Assembly: GCA_945877815.1 (NCBI GenBank)
Contig: CAMDWJ010000002.1
Coordinates: forward strand, 62,001-126,000
Direction of reading: 5' to 3'
DNA length: 64,000 bases
Source: Caenispirillum bisanense
GTDB lineage: Bacteria; Pseudomonadota; Alphaproteobacteria; Rhodospirillales; UBA2165
Shown here: piece after piece, positions 26,272-38,476 of the stretch
Position numbering within the stretch: the first letter of the stretch is position 1
Layout: each line of letters begins with the position of its first letter
The notes under the pieces: model-generated
What the model was told of the DNA's origin: nothing
The model's database searches: none
What the model saw: the letters and a program-made list of their open reading frames with translations, nothing else
Translations under genes and position numbers: made by a program

Positions 26272-27078
26272 TTATAGCTCGCTCGGCTTGACCGTATGCG
26301 TATGATTGAGCGGACCGTGGCCCGCGCCGAAACCCGGCGCGGTTCGGATCGCTTCCAGCACGTAGGCCCGCGCGCGCGCGACCGCCTGATCGAGCGGCAA
26401 TCCTTGTGCGATGCCCACTGCAATCGCCGAGGCCAAGGTGCAGCCGGTTCCGTGGGTATGGCGCGTGTCGATCCGCTTGCTGGTGAAGCGAATCGGCGAC
26501 TTCCCGCTCTCCATCAAAAGGTCCATGACCTCAGCATCCTCACGATGTCCGCCCTTCACCAGCGCGGCGTAACAACCGAGCCCGAGCAGTGCCTGTGCGA
26601 GATCGTGCGCGTGCGCCGCGTCCGGTGCGGACAATCCGGTCAAGGCTTCGGCCTCGGGCAAATTCGGCGTGAGAATCGTGGCGCGCGGAACGATGTCGCG
26701 GGTCAGGGCCGTCTGCGCGGCGGGTTCAAGCAGGCGCGCTCCGCCCTTGGCCACCATGACCGGATCGACGACGACGGGAATGCCGGGCGCGAAGCGATCC
26801 AATCCTTCGCATACGGCCGTGATTATATCGGCGCGGTGCAACATGCCGAGTTTGATGCAATCGGCGCCGAGATCGGACAGCACGACCTCGATCTGTTCGC
26901 TAAGAAATTGCACCGGCACATCGTGGATACCGAATACGCCACGCGTGTTTTGCGCAGTCAGCGCCGTGATCGCCGTCATGGCGAAGCCGCCGAGCGCGGT
27001 GATCGCCTTGATGTCGGCCTGGATGCCCGCGCCGCCACCTGAGTCGGAACCGGCGATAACGAGGACTCGTCCTCTCAC
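26272..27078 (-). CDS. thiD: Hydroxymethylpyrimidine/phosphomethylpyrimidine kinase
   Basis: Thiamine pathway kinase phosphorylating HMP and HMP-P. The 268-residue protein has the substrate-binding GSDSGGGAGIQADIK near the start, the catalytic-loop pattern GTGCTLASAIA with HGTGCT for anion binding, and DPVMVAKGG. The GTG at 27078 (VRGRVLVIAGSD) is preferred since upstream codons in the same frame overlap glmM and lack homology. It follows glmM by 16 bases on the same strand. Together with the ThiE-like gene at 49.8 kb it gives parts of thiamine synthesis, but the rest is not in the window. Confidence 0.92.
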   Translation of the reverse strand: MRGRVLVIAGSDSGGGAGIQADIKAITALGGFAMTAITALTAQNTRGVFGIHDVPVQFLSEQIEVVLSDLGADCIKLGMLHRADIITAVCEGLDRFAPGIPVVVDPVMVAKGGARLLEPAAQTALTRDIVPRATILTPNLPEAEALTGLSAPDAAHAHDLAQALLGLGCYAALVKGGHREDAEVMDLLMESGKSPIRFTSKRIDTRHTHGTGCTLASAIAVGIAQGLPLDQAVARARAYVLEAIRTAPGFGAGHGPLNHTHTVKPSEL

Positions 27079-27094
27079 GATCGAAATGCTCTGC

Positions 27095-28456
27095 CTAGAC
27101 TCTGCATGCACGCTCGATCTCGCCGACGATATCGTCGACGACCCGGCCAATCAGCGCCGCATCGAGCCCTTCGGCCATGACGCGGATCAATGGCTCAGTT
27201 CCGGATTTTCGGATCAGGACGCGTCCAGACGAACTCAACTGCGCTTCGCCCGACGCGATGGCACGACGCACCAGCTCCGCCTCCAGCGGCTCGCCACCGG
27301 CGAAGCGCACGCTTTTGAGAAGTTGCGGCATCGGCTCGAACAGGCGGCACACCGCGCTCACCGGTTTTCCGGTCGTCACGATCAGTGCCAGAACCTGAAG
27401 GGCTGCGACTAGCCCGTCACCCGTGGTCGCGAAATCGGACAGGATGATGTGGCCGGATTGCTCGCCGCCGAGATTGCATTCCAAATCGCGCATGCGTTCG
27501 ACGACATAGCGATCGCCGACCTGGGTGCGCACCAGCGACAGGCCGATCGAGCCAAGATAGCGTTCGAGTCCAAGATTCGACATGACGGTGGCGACGATGT
27601 CGGGTCGTTGCAGGCGTCCGGCGGCGGACCAGGCCTGCGCGATCGCCGCCATGATCTGATCGCCATCGACCAGCGCGCCATATTGATCTGCAATGATGAC
27701 CCGGTCGGCATCGCCGTCGAGCGCAATGCCGATATCGGCGCCGTGCAGAACCACCTGTTCCTGCATGAAGGACGGATCGGTCGAACCGCACCCGCGATTG
27801 ATGTTGGTTCCGTCGGGCTCGGTGCCGATCTCGATCACCTCGCCGCCCAATTCCCACAGCACGCTGGGCGCGACGCGATAGGCGGCGCCGTTGGCGCAAT
27901 CCAGCACGATCTTGAGCCCGTCGAGGCGCAAGCCGCGCGGGAAGGTCTGCTTCACGAATTCGATATAGCGGCCTTGCGCGTCATCCAGGCGCAAGGCACG
28001 GCCAAGATCGGCGGAGGCCGCCAATTGTTCGGTCATATCGCCGCCGATGCGCTGTTCGATTTCGGTTTCGACCTCGTCGGACAGCTTGAAGCCGTCCGGT
28101 CCGAACAGCTTGATGCCGTTATCTTGATAGGGATTGTGCGAAGCCGAGATCATCACGCCGAGATCGGCGCGCAAGGATCGCGTGAGCATGGCGACCGCCG
28201 GTGTCGGCATCGGCCCGACCAGGATCGGATCCATCCCGGCAGCAACGAAGCCTGCGGTCAAAGCCGGCTCCAGCATGTAGCCCGACAGGCGCGTATCCTT
28301 ACCGATCACGACACGGTGGCGATGGGTGCCGCGGGTGAAATGCAGCCCGGCGGCCATGCCGACGCGCAATGCCGTCTCCGCAGTCATGGGTTCCCGGTTC
28401 GCCGTACCGCGAATTCCATCCGTCCCGAACAGCTTGCGTGTCGAAATATTGGCCAT
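27095..28456 (-). CDS. glmM: Phosphoglucosamine mutase
   Basis: Converts glucosamine-6-phosphate to glucosamine-1-phosphate for peptidoglycan and LPS precursors. The 453-residue product begins [13 protein letters not shown], has the phospho-Ser motif [12 protein letters not shown] (Ser about 103), the metal-binding DGDADR (LDGDADRVI) and the C-terminal [12 protein letters not shown]. The ATG at 28456 is used: AAGGTGG is 8 bases upstream, while a GTG at 28468 is an alternative. It follows folP by 72 bases in the same direction. Confidence 0.97.
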   Translation of the reverse strand: MANISTRKLFGTDGIRGTANREPMTAETALRVGMAAGLHFTRGTHRHRVVIGKDTRLSGYMLEPALTAGFVAAGMDPILVGPMPTPAVAMLTRSLRADLGVMISASHNPYQDNGIKLFGPDGFKLSDEVETEIEQRIGGDMTEQLAASADLGRALRLDDAQGRYIEFVKQTFPRGLRLDGLKIVLDCANGAAYRVAPSVLWELGGEVIEIGTEPDGTNINRGCGSTDPSFMQEQVVLHGADIGIALDGDADRVIIADQYGALVDGDQIMAAIAQAWSAAGRLQRPDIVATVMSNLGLERYLGSIGLSLVRTQVGDRYVVERMRDLECNLGGEQSGHIILSDFATTGDGLVAALQVLALIVTTGKPVSAVCRLFEPMPQLLKSVRFAGGEPLEAELVRRAIASGEAQLSSSGRVLIRKSGTEPLIRVMAEGLDAALIGRVVDDIVGEIERACRV

Positions 28457-28528
28457 AAGTCGTTCCACCTTCCCGCTATGACTAGCGTATGTCTATCAAT
28501 GCGTCACTTAACACTTTATTTCAGTTCA

Positions 28529-29344
28529 TTACCGCCCGGCGTCCAATAGGTGGCCGCGCAAGGCCGCGACGGTTTCCGCCACGTCGTGCACGCGCAGGAT
28601 GTCGGCCCCCTTGGCGACGGCTTGCCGCGCCTTCGCAATCGATTCGGCCAGACGCTCCTTCGGTCCCTTTCCTTTGCCGAATTTGCGCGACAGACCGACG
28701 AGAATGGGGCAGCCGAGAGTCCTGAAACGATCGAGCCCGGCCAACAGCCGATCGTTATCGTCGACGTACTTCCCGAAACCGAAGCCCGGGTCGACGGCGA
28801 GACGTTCGCGCGCGATGCCGGCCGCCTCGCAGGCTGCGATTCGGCCCTCGAGATAGACCATGACCTCCTCGACAACGTCGTCATAGCGGGACTGGTCGCG
28901 CATGGTTTGTGGCGTTCCCGGCATATGCATCAGAACGATATCCGCCCCGCTACGCGCCGCGATATCGAGTGCCGCCGCTTCGGTGCTCAGGGCCGAGACA
29001 TCGTTGATGATACGCGCGCCTATCGCGGCCGCTGCCCGCATGACGGCGGCATGGCGGGTATCGATGGACACGATCGCCCCGGCCTTGGCCAGCGCTGAGA
29101 CGACCGGAAGCACGCGGCCGATCTCGTCCTCCGACGACACAGGTACCGCCCCCGGACGGGTCGATTCGCCGCCGACATCGACGATATCGGCGCCGTCCAT
29201 CATATGCCGAAGACCCCGTGTGATCGCCTGTTCGTGTGCGAAGGTTTCGCCGCCGTCCGAAAAGCTATCCGGGGTGACGTTCACGATCCCCATAACAAGA
29301 GGGCGGTTCAAGGGAATACCCCCGAACCGCCGTACATTGTTCAT
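28529..29344 (-). CDS. folP: Dihydropteroate synthase
   Basis: Joins p-aminobenzoate to the pterin pyrophosphate, the step targeted by sulfonamides. The 271-residue protein has VMGIVNVTPDSFSDGG near the N terminus, DVGGESTRPGA, INDVSAL and DPGFGFGK, all key substrate-binding motifs. The ATG at 29344 is chosen (upstream codons overlap ftsH and are unlike the family). It lies 22 bases downstream of ftsH and upstream of glmM, as in other Proteobacteria. Confidence 0.96.
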   Translation of the reverse strand: MNNVRRFGGIPLNRPLVMGIVNVTPDSFSDGGETFAHEQAITRGLRHMMDGADIVDVGGESTRPGAVPVSSEDEIGRVLPVVSALAKAGAIVSIDTRHAAVMRAAAAIGARIINDVSALSTEAAALDIAARSGADIVLMHMPGTPQTMRDQSRYDDVVEEVMVYLEGRIAACEAAGIARERLAVDPGFGFGKYVDDNDRLLAGLDRFRTLGCPILVGLSRKFGKGKGPKERLAESIAKARQAVAKGADILRVHDVAETVAALRGHLLDAGR

Positions 29345-29366
29345 GGCGCCGCGTTCATGGACGGGA

Positions 29367-31307
<1,941 letters not shown>

Positions 31308-31458
31308 GTACCAGATCCTTCCAACGTTAGCCGCCGCACAGACGATCGATCCATGGGGGCGGTCCTGAGTGGTAGCCTAAGCCCGGCTCCCCAGCTAATC
31401 AAATAGTCCAAGCGGCGCTTGCGACAAGGCTGCAAACCACTGCCCGCGTGGCTTTTCA

Positions 31459-32622
31459 TTATATCTCAATCGGAACCTCGCGGAAACTCTTAGGAATACG
31501 GCCCAATTCAGGGCGAATGCGGATCCAATCCCTGTCCGCCGCGATGCGGCAATAACCCAGGGTGAAGGCAATTTTTCCGCCCGCCACCGCGCCCACTCCC
31601 TGGAGCCGCTGCTGAGCCCGCGCCAATCGGTCGGAACGGGGTGCCTGTTCCCGGTTGCCGATAGACGCCAGCGCGCGGCGCAGAACCGCAGCAGCGACGG
31701 GGCCAGGCAAGGCAACATAGGAGCGGCGATTCAGCCTCAAGGCGCCATCCGGCGACCAGACCGCAGCCTGACCCAGAAAGCAGCGGACCGCAGCATCCAT
31801 CAATCCATCCAGACGCGCGAAGGACTCCGAGATGCGCGCCAGGCAATCGGCACCCGCCTCGTAGTCCTCCAATGCCGTCGCGAGACGCCGATAGGAGGTA
31901 CGCGCGAATCGCGGCGATTCGTTCGACGGATCCTCGATCCAGATTTGCCCGACGGCGCGCAGCGACGCACGTAGACGCGCGCGCGGCACGGTCAGAAGCG
32001 GGCGACACAAACGAAGCCCTCCGCGCTCGCTCAGCCCGCGCATCGCAGCCAACCCGGCAATGCCGCTGCCGCGCGCCACGCGCATCAAGAATGTCTCGGC
32101 TTGGTCTTCGCGCTGATGGCCGAGAAAGAGGTGCCGAATGCCACACCCGCGCGCCCAATCGCCGATCAGGCGATAGCGGGCATCGCGAGCCGCCGCCTGG
32201 ATTGCCGCCGTCGGTTTGTCGCCGGTCCAGCTTAGAATTTCGTGGGCAATCCCGCGCGCCTCCAGCCAGCGGCCGACCGTTTCAGCCTCGGCACGGGAAT
32301 CGGGGCGCAATCGATGATCGACTGTGACGGTAAGGATTTCATGACCCTCCGCACGTGCCCAGGCGGTGGCCAGTAGCGCGAGCGCCATGCTGTCACCGCC
32401 GCCCGAAACCGCGATCGCGATCGGCTCGCCCCTGGCGACAGGACAAGAGCGCGCGACCAGCCCACCGAATTCGTGCCGGTCGATGGGCGTCTGAGCAGGC
32501 TCGACAATCCTGCGCGCAACGACGACGTCAGGCGCAGCCCGCGCGCTTTCGTTCTGCGGAAAGACGGGTGAAATTGTTGGCTGCAGCGGGAAAATCCTTC
32601 GAAAGCTTGTCAAAGGTCGCAC
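31459..32622 (-). CDS. tilS: tRNA(Ile)-lysidine synthase TilS
   Basis: Adds lysine to C34 of tRNA-Ile (CAU), letting it read AUA. The protein has the PP-loop SGGGDS (about 73-78), the RLRPDSRAEAETV and GHQREDQAETFLMR segments, and a C-terminal substrate-binding part. The start is uncertain: homologues begin near residue 40 of this frame, but no ATG, GTG or TTG occurs there, and the only plausible codons are GTG at 32622 and TTG at 32613, both inside cpoB. An ATT or CTG start is also possible. The 3' region has no unusual feature. Confidence 0.88.
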   Translation of the reverse strand: MRPLTSFRRIFPLQPTISPVFPQNESARAAPDVVVARRIVEPAQTPIDRHEFGGLVARSCPVARGEPIAIAVSGGGDSMALALLATAWARAEGHEILTVTVDHRLRPDSRAEAETVGRWLEARGIAHEILSWTGDKPTAAIQAAARDARYRLIGDWARGCGIRHLFLGHQREDQAETFLMRVARGSGIAGLAAMRGLSERGGLRLCRPLLTVPRARLRASLRAVGQIWIEDPSNESPRFARTSYRRLATALEDYEAGADCLARISESFARLDGLMDAAVRCFLGQAAVWSPDGALRLNRRSYVALPGPVAAAVLRRALASIGNREQAPRSDRLARAQQRLQGVGAVAGGKIAFTLGYCRIAADRDWIRIRPELGRIPKSFREVPIEI

Positions 32623-33493
32623 AGGCTTCTTTTTTCTTGTCGAGATTGGTCAGCGACATGCCAAGCTTCAACAAGGAATCGGGTGCCTTCGGCCCTTTTT
32701 GATCCTTTTGGTAGCCGTCAAGGAAGACGCGGGCCGCCCCGCCGTAATCCTTGTTCGCGTAATAACTTTCGCCCATCCAATAGCGCGCGTTCGACGCCAA
32801 AGGCCCGCTCGGATTTTTGTCGAGGAAGTCCTGAAACGCCTGTGCTGCGTTGGTATAGTCCGCGTCCGAACGAGCCTTGTTGATCAGGCCGAACGCATAA
32901 TCGTATTGCTGCTGGGGCGATCCTTGCGGAAGCGACGCCGATTTCGTCGCCGGCGCCTGCGCACCCTTCGGAGCCCCAGCGGTTATATCGCGCTGATTGA
33001 GCGTTCCAAGCGCAGCCGGCGGCGCTCCACTCGTCGGCCCAATCGCGGCAGGCGCCTCGGCACGCGGCGCCGACGCTGACACAGAACCTCCGCCCTTCTC
33101 GATTTCCTGAAAGCGTAATTCGTAATCTTTGCTCATCCGCTCAATGCGCGCGGTCAATTCGCTGTTCGTATGCGACAGCGTCTCGACATTGCCGGTCATC
33201 TGGGTGATCTGGCCTTCCAATTCACCGATCCGCGATTCGAGACGGGACACATAATCGCCGCCCGGCACCGGGCCACTGCCGACAGAACCCGATGGGGCAC
33301 CTTTGGGAGCATCCCCACGATAAACTTGGCGGCTCAACGCGGCGAGATCGCGCTCCATGCGTTCGAGCCGATTGACCATCGATTCGATCCGCTGATCCTG
33401 CGCAAGAGCCGGGCCGAGCGGAACCGTGCCCAGCGCGAGCAGAACACCAACAAGCGCCGCCTTCGGTGCCGCGGATGCGATCCAGCTGACCAT
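32528..33493 (-). CDS. cpoB: Tol-Pal system protein CpoB (YbgF)
   Basis: Periplasmic protein that links cell constriction (PBP1B) to Tol function. The 321-residue product has a signal peptide (about 1-27, ending ALAQ), a predicted coiled coil (VNRLERMERDLAALSRQV, then SRLESRIGELEGQ), a Ser/Pro/Ala linker and C-terminal TPRs (YDYAFGLINKARSDADYTNAAQAF). The ATG at 33493 is chosen since AAGGAAAG precedes it by a few bases. It lies last in the Tol cluster, with the pal gene upstream. Confidence 0.93.
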   Translation of the reverse strand: MVSWIASAAPKAALVGVLLALGTVPLGPALAQDQRIESMVNRLERMERDLAALSRQVYRGDAPKGAPSGSVGSGPVPGGDYVSRLESRIGELEGQITQMTGNVETLSHTNSELTARIERMSKDYELRFQEIEKGGGSVSASAPRAEAPAAIGPTSGAPPAALGTLNQRDITAGAPKGAQAPATKSASLPQGSPQQQYDYAFGLINKARSDADYTNAAQAFQDFLDKNPSGPLASNARYWMGESYYANKDYGGAARVFLDGYQKDQKGPKAPDSLLKLGMSLTNLDKKKEACATFDKLSKDFPAAANNFTRLSAERKRAGCA

Positions 33494-33613
33494 CAGACTT
33501 TCCTTATCGAAATGTTGCCTGACCAATGTTGCGGATGGTCACAGCATGAATTGGGCACAGAACACGAATTAGAATCCAGCAAAAATCTGCAATCGCTTCG
33601 TGTCAAAAACAAG

Positions 33614-33647
33614 GCGCCCGCGCCTCCCGTTAGGGAAGCGCGGGCGC
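33614..33647 (-). terminator. Rho-independent terminator after pal
   Basis: Perfect 10-base stem GCGCCCGCGC / GCGCGGGCGC around a 14-base loop (itself able to pair CCC/GGG), followed on the minus strand by CTTGTTTTTGACA. It lies 31 bases after the pal stop, so cpoB downstream probably has its own promoter or readthrough. Confidence 0.8.
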
Positions 33648-33677
33648 TGTTAGGTCGCTTACCCTACGGAGCGGAAA

Positions 33678-34187
33678 TTAGCTTCCCGCTGCACCCGAGG
33701 TGATAACCGTGACGGCCCGGCGATTCTGGGCCCATGACGCTTCGTCATGGCCGAGCGCAACCGGACGCTCCTTACCATACGAGATCACCTTCACGCGATT
33801 GGCGGGGATCCCATTGGCAACGAGGAAATCTTTCGCTGAGTTGGCGCGCTTTTCGCCGAGCGCCAAGTTGTATTCGCGCGTGCCGCGTTCGTCGGCATGG
33901 CCTTCGACCGTGACCTGAACCGCCGGATAGCGCTTCAGCCAAGCGGCCTGCTTCTCAAGCTGGGCGCGCTGATCGTTGCGAATGTTGAATTTGTCGAGAT
34001 CGAAATAAACGCGATCACCGACATTGACGATGAAATCGCGATCCGATCCAGCGACGATCTGGCCAGCGCCAGCAGCGCCAGCAGCGCCACCGCTGCCCGC
34101 ACCAGCACCCTGGTCGGACGGAGTCGACGAGCACGCCGACAATAAGAGCAAACTCGCGACCACATAAGTTAGACTTCTAAAGCTCAT
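33678..34187 (-). CDS. pal: Peptidoglycan-associated lipoprotein Pal
   Basis: Outer-membrane lipoprotein that holds the envelope together by binding peptidoglycan and TolB. The 169-residue product has lipobox LLLLSAC (Cys19), a Gly/Ala linker, and an OmpA-like domain with YFDLDKFNI, VEGHADERGTREYNLALGEKRA and RVKVISYGKERPVALGHDE. AGGGGA lies about 6 bases upstream. A 159-base gap separates it from tolB. Confidence 0.97.
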   Translation of the reverse strand: MSFRSLTYVVASLLLLSACSSTPSDQGAGAGSGGAAGAAGAGQIVAGSDRDFIVNVGDRVYFDLDKFNIRNDQRAQLEKQAAWLKRYPAVQVTVEGHADERGTREYNLALGEKRANSAKDFLVANGIPANRVKVISYGKERPVALGHDEASWAQNRRAVTVITSGAAGS

Positions 34188-34346
34188 TTTATTTCCCCTG
34201 ATCGGAAAACGTTGTCATAGTCAAAGTGTAAGATCGAGATCGCGAACTGATTGGCCCGATATATTGGGAAACAGCCGAAGCGATTGATCGATAAACAAGT
34301 CCGCGATGCTGTTAAAGCATTGAGAACAGAATATAAAGCGGAAAAT

Positions 34347-35708
34347 CTAAGGAATCAAGGGGGACCACGCAGGATCGGACGCGTCCGAGGGCGTCAATAT
34401 TTCCCGTTCATTTTGCCCCGTCAGGTCAATCGTGTAAAGTCTGGTGGACTTGCTGGTCTTGCCGGTCGTTTTTTCCCGGAAAAACATAATAACCCGGCCA
34501 TTTGGCGCCCAAGTCGGCGATTCCACCAAGTAGCCGTCCGCCAGTATCCGCTCCCCTTTCCCATCGACATTCATAACGCCAATGGAAAACGGCTGGCCAC
34601 CGCCGATTTTTGTGAAGGCAATCAAATCTCCGCGCGGCGACCATACCGGCGTCGCATAGCGCCCGTTGCCGCTTCCGAAGCTGATTCGCTTGGCCGGAGC
34701 GCCGCTGACCTCGCCCGCCGCGTCCATGACATAAAGCTGTTGCGTGCCGCTGCGATCCGAATTGAAGACGATTTGCTTTCCGTCCGGCGAATAATACGGC
34801 GAGGTATCGATGGACGGATGGTTGGTCAGCCGCGTGACGGCGCGCGTGCGCAGATCCATCGTGTAGATCTCGGTGTTGCCGTCGCGCGCCATGCTCATGA
34901 TGACCTTGTTGCCATCCGGTGAGAAACGCGGCGCGAACGTCATGCCGGGGAAATCGCCGAGCACTTCCTGGCGGCCGGTTTCGATATTGTAGATATAGAC
35001 GCGCGGCAGATTGCCGTAATAGGACATGTACGTGATTTCTTGGCGCGACGGAGAGAAGCGCGGCGTGAGAACAAGATCTTTCCCGTCCGTCAGGAAGTGT
35101 TGGTTCTCGCCGTCCTGATCCATGATCGACAGGCGCTTAGCCTTGCGCGTTTCCGGTCCCGATTCGGCGATATAGACGATTCGCGTATCGAAATAGCCAT
35201 CTTCGCCCGTCATCCGTTTGTAGATCGCATCGGCGATGATGTGTGAGATGCGGCGCCAGTTCGAACGCACCGTCGTATAGACTTGCCCGACCATCTGCTG
35301 TTCGCCGAACACATCCCAGAGGCGGAACTGAACGCGAAGACGGTCGCCGCCCTCAGCGGTTACGCTGCCCTGCACGAGCGCCTGCGCCTTAAGGACGCGC
35401 CAATTGTTGAACTGCGGCACCGCCTCCATCGATTTCTCAACGGAGATGAAGGCTTTCGGATCGATCGGCTTGAACAGGCCGGAGCGTTCGAGATCGGCGC
35501 TGATGACGCGCGAGATATTGCGGCCCAGACCTTCATCCTGTCCCTGGCCCAAGAAATCGGTGATCGCGATCGGCATGGGCTGCGCGTTGCCCTTCGTGAT
35601 GTCGACCCGAATTTCGGCATGAGCGACGGAGAGGCCGGCGATCGAAACGAGCACGATAGCAAGGCTCGCGAAAATCGACCGAATGAAGATTTGCCGTTGG
35701 CGTTTCAT
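34347..35708 (-). CDS. tolB: Tol-Pal system beta propeller protein TolB
   Basis: Periplasmic protein with an N-terminal alpha/beta domain and a six-blade beta propeller that binds Pal. The 453-residue product starts with a signal peptide (about 1-32, ending AHA). The N-terminal domain ([15 protein letters not shown]) is followed by repeats of the D-G/WSPD type ([73 protein letters not shown]). It lies 187 bases after tolA. Confidence 0.97.
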   Translation of the reverse strand: MKRQRQIFIRSIFASLAIVLVSIAGLSVAHAEIRVDITKGNAQPMPIAITDFLGQGQDEGLGRNISRVISADLERSGLFKPIDPKAFISVEKSMEAVPQFNNWRVLKAQALVQGSVTAEGGDRLRVQFRLWDVFGEQQMVGQVYTTVRSNWRRISHIIADAIYKRMTGEDGYFDTRIVYIAESGPETRKAKRLSIMDQDGENQHFLTDGKDLVLTPRFSPSRQEITYMSYYGNLPRVYIYNIETGRQEVLGDFPGMTFAPRFSPDGNKVIMSMARDGNTEIYTMDLRTRAVTRLTNHPSIDTSPYYSPDGKQIVFNSDRSGTQQLYVMDAAGEVSGAPAKRISFGSGNGRYATPVWSPRGDLIAFTKIGGGQPFSIGVMNVDGKGERILADGYLVESPTWAPNGRVIMFFREKTTGKTSKSTRLYTIDLTGQNEREILTPSDASDPAWSPLIP

Positions 35709-35895
35709 TGTTACCGTCCAGAGTTGATCGAATCTTGGGCGAATTTATTCTTCTCGCCGTTAAGATGTTCGGAAACTACGACCGAGACATAGTGGCCGAG
35801 ATTTAGCCAATTTTGTGGCACGGTGCCGTTTACCGCCACATCCTCTCCGCGATTCGGGTTAGCGATTGGTAAAGATTCCATCCCGACGAACCGGG

Positions 35896-36810
35896 TCAGC
35901 CGCCGAACATCTCCGCAGGATTAAAGCTCAAAACTGATTCTTTCCACTGAGGGTATAGGTTTCTCGGAAGTTCGGAAAAAGGGCTGCAGACCAAAACGGC
36001 GCGGCGGGCGCTTTCTGCAGCCGCCCTCCAAAAATCGGACTTTCCCAAGCCACTGTCGTCGACTGCAGCTCTAAGCACCGTGCCATCTTCGGCAAGATTG
36101 ATGCGGATATTTACCACCAAGTCCTTAGCGTCCTTAGCGCCAACAGGCGGATTCCAACACCGCGCCATCGCCTTCGTGAAGATGTTCTTGATCGCATCCT
36201 GCTCGGTCATGGTCAGCGGCTTGGTCGGATCAGCAATATTGCGCCTGTTGCTTGGAATCGCCTTGGACATCAAATCGTCGAAATTGGTTTTTGGTTCTGC
36301 TTTCTTTTCGGCTTTCGGCTCGGCCTTCTGCTGCGGCAGACTTTTGGCGAGGTTCTTGAGGACCGAATCGAAATCTTCCTGCGGCGCCTTCGGCTTCTTT
36401 GCGGGCTTAGTGTTGGCCAATTCCTGCGGCGCAACGGGCTTCGGCTCGGGCTTAGGCTCCTCCGCCTTGGGCAGCGGCTTGGGTGTCGGGGTCGGCTCGG
36501 GCGGCGGGGGGGACGGCGCCTCGGCTGCCTTCGGTTCGGGTTTCGGTGGTGTCGGGGTGGGCGGAGGTGGCGGTGTTTCCAGCGGCTTGGCAGGCTCCGG
36601 CTTCGGCGGCTCCGGTTTCGGCTCTTCCTTTTTGGGCTCGGGCTCGCGCGGCTTGGTCGGCACGTTGGTCACATCGGAGATCGTCACAAGCTCCACCACC
36701 AGCGGTACCGGCTCGGGAGCCGGCGGCTTGAGAAGCGACGGCAGGCCGACCGTCGCGAGAATCACGACGGCGACATGCAACGCAACGGAAGCAATGACAC
36801 TCGAACGCAT
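35896..36810 (-). CDS. tolA: TolA-like energy transducer
   Basis: Links the TolQR motor to TolB/Pal. The 304-residue product has one N-terminal membrane helix (VIASVALHVAVVILATVGL), a long Pro/Glu/Lys-rich spacer (PEPKKEEPKPEPPKPEP-type runs, residues about 55-160) and a C-terminal globular domain with CWNPPVGAKDAKDLVVNI. The spacer is rich in Pro rather than the Ala-rich helices of E. coli TolA, as is common in alphaproteobacteria. Family assignment (TolA versus TonB) rests mainly on its position after tolR. Confidence 0.92.
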   Translation of the reverse strand: MRSSVIASVALHVAVVILATVGLPSLLKPPAPEPVPLVVELVTISDVTNVPTKPREPEPKKEEPKPEPPKPEPAKPLETPPPPPTPTPPKPEPKAAEAPSPPPPEPTPTPKPLPKAEEPKPEPKPVAPQELANTKPAKKPKAPQEDFDSVLKNLAKSLPQQKAEPKAEKKAEPKTNFDDLMSKAIPSNRRNIADPTKPLTMTEQDAIKNIFTKAMARCWNPPVGAKDAKDLVVNIRINLAEDGTVLRAAVDDSGLGKSDFWRAAAESARRAVLVCSPFSELPRNLYPQWKESVLSFNPAEMFGG

Positions 36811-36813
36811 TCG

Positions 36814-37293
36814 CTACTTCTTCTTTGCGCGGGCTTTCCCCGGGGCCTCGTCGGCGCGCGGCTGTTGGGTGATCAGCGCGACCTTGTTGAATCCCCCCGA
36901 ATTGATGACCCCCATGACTTCCATCACGCGGCCATAGTCGATCGACTTGTCGCCACGTACGAAGATGCGCAAATCAGGATTGGTGCCCGCGATGGCGCGC
37001 AGGCGCCGAACCAACGCGGTAAGTTCGATTTCCGCATCCTGCAAGAAGACCTTTCCTTCCGCGTTGATCGAAACCGCCATCGGTTCGTCTGGGTCGCGGA
37101 TCGCGCTCGCCTGCGTCTGCGGCAGATCGATCGGCACGCCGACCGTCAGCAACGGCGCAGTGATCATGAAAATGACGAGCAGCACCAGCATCACGTCGAC
37201 CATCGGCGTGACGTTGATCTCGCTCACCGGGCGGCCGCGGCCGCGGCGCTTGCGCCCGCCGCCGCGTTCCTCGACCTGGACTCCCATCGACAT
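36814..37293 (-). CDS. tolR: Tol-Pal protein TolR
   Basis: ExbD/TolR family inner-membrane protein, part of the proton-driven motor. The 159-residue protein has one membrane helix with the essential Asp (MVDVMLVLLVIFMI, Asp33) and a periplasmic domain. ATG at 37293 follows the tolQ stop by 2 bases; the frame reads on upstream without homology. The C-terminal extension (RADEAPGKARAKKK) is basic. Confidence 0.95.
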   Translation of the reverse strand: MSMGVQVEERGGGRKRRGRGRPVSEINVTPMVDVMLVLLVIFMITAPLLTVGVPIDLPQTQASAIRDPDEPMAVSINAEGKVFLQDAEIELTALVRRLRAIAGTNPDLRIFVRGDKSIDYGRVMEVMGVINSGGFNKVALITQQPRADEAPGKARAKKK

Positions 37294-37295
37294 GG

Positions 37296-38021
37296 CTAAT
37301 CGCGCCCTTCGATCTGGCGGGAAATGATCGCCGAAAACTCGGTCGCGAAATCGTCGAGCCGCTGGCCGTAGCGGTCGAGATCGCGCGTGATCTTGTTGTA
37401 GGCGATCACCGCCGGAATGGCCGCGACCAGTCCGAGCGCGGTCGCGAACAACGCCTCGGCGATACCGGGCGCGACCACGGCCAGGCTCGTATTCTTGGAC
37501 AGCGCAATCGACTGGAAGCTGTTCATGATGCCCCAGACCGTGCCGAACAAGCCGATGAAGGGCGCGGTCGCCGCGGTCGAGGCGAGCACCGTCATCTGAC
37601 GTTCGACCCGCGTCATCTCGCGGTTGACGGTGACATCCATGACGCGGTCGATGCGCTGCATCAGGCTGCCCGAACGTTCGCTCATCGTGCCGCCGATATC
37701 GCGCGTACGGCGCCATTCGCGCATCGCGGCGCCGAAGACCGCCGACATCGGTTCCTGCGGCGTGCCGCCAATCTTGTCGTAGAGGGTATCGAGCGATCCG
37801 CCGGACCAGAAATTGTCCTCAAACTTGGTCGCAGCACCATTGAGGCGGCGCAGCCGGAGGAACTTCTCAATGATGATCGCCCAACACCAGATCGACAGGC
37901 CGAACAACATGATCATCACGCTTTTGACGATGAAGTCCGCCTGCATGAACAGGCCCCACATCGAAAAATCATGGGCTGCCCCGACCATACCGGCGGCGGC
38001 TACGGCATTATCCATACTCAA
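37296..38021 (-). CDS. tolQ: Tol-Pal protein TolQ
   Basis: ExbB/TolQ proton channel subunit. The 241-residue protein has three hydrophobic segments and the family-typical APFIGLFGTVWGIMNSF, with a conserved Thr and Pro in the membrane region (LGLVAAIPAVIAYN). It starts inside the ybgC stop (ATGA overlap), so translation is coupled. Confidence 0.97.
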   Translation of the reverse strand: MSMDNAVAAAGMVGAAHDFSMWGLFMQADFIVKSVMIMLFGLSIWCWAIIIEKFLRLRRLNGAATKFEDNFWSGGSLDTLYDKIGGTPQEPMSAVFGAAMREWRRTRDIGGTMSERSGSLMQRIDRVMDVTVNREMTRVERQMTVLASTAATAPFIGLFGTVWGIMNSFQSIALSKNTSLAVVAPGIAEALFATALGLVAAIPAVIAYNKITRDLDRYGQRLDDFATEFSAIISRQIEGRD

Positions 38022-38476
38022 TCCTCTTTCGTTGATTCGGCCAGCGCCTGAAGCACCCCGCGCACGCGCGCAGGGATACGTGTGGCTCGGCCGTCGCTAT
38101 GCATACAAACAAGTGTGATCCGCATGACCACCAATTCCACATCGTCGCACACAACGCTTTGACGCAGTGTGATGGAGGCCCCCCCCACCTTTTCGATCGC
38201 CGTCCGCACGGCGATGAGATCGCCCAAACGCGCCGGGCGAAGATAATCGGCATTACAGGCGCGCACGGCAAAGACGACATCGTCCTCCGCCTTGATGTGC
38301 ATTTGATCGAGACCGGCCTGATGCAACAATTCGGTTCGCGCGCGTTCCGCAAACTTCAGATAGTTCGCGTAATAGACAACGCCAGCCGCGTCGGTATCTT
38401 CGTAATAGACGCGCAGCGGCCAGCTATGCACCACATGTGCGTCTTTTGCGGCTTCAATCGGGCTCTGGTCATCCAT
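38018..38476 (-). CDS. ybgC: Acyl-CoA thioester hydrolase YbgC
   Basis: Hot-dog-fold thioesterase found as first gene of the tol cluster in many Proteobacteria. The 152-residue product has [28 protein letters not shown] (broken here in description), where the conserved Asp of YEDTDA is the catalytic residue. It overlaps ruvB by 8 bases and tolQ by 4. Confidence 0.93.
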   Translation of the reverse strand: MDDQSPIEAAKDAHVVHSWPLRVYYEDTDAAGVVYYANYLKFAERARTELLHQAGLDQMHIKAEDDVVFAVRACNADYLRPARLGDLIAVRTAIEKVGGASITLRQSVVCDDVELVVMRITLVCMHSDGRATRIPARVRGVLQALAESTKED

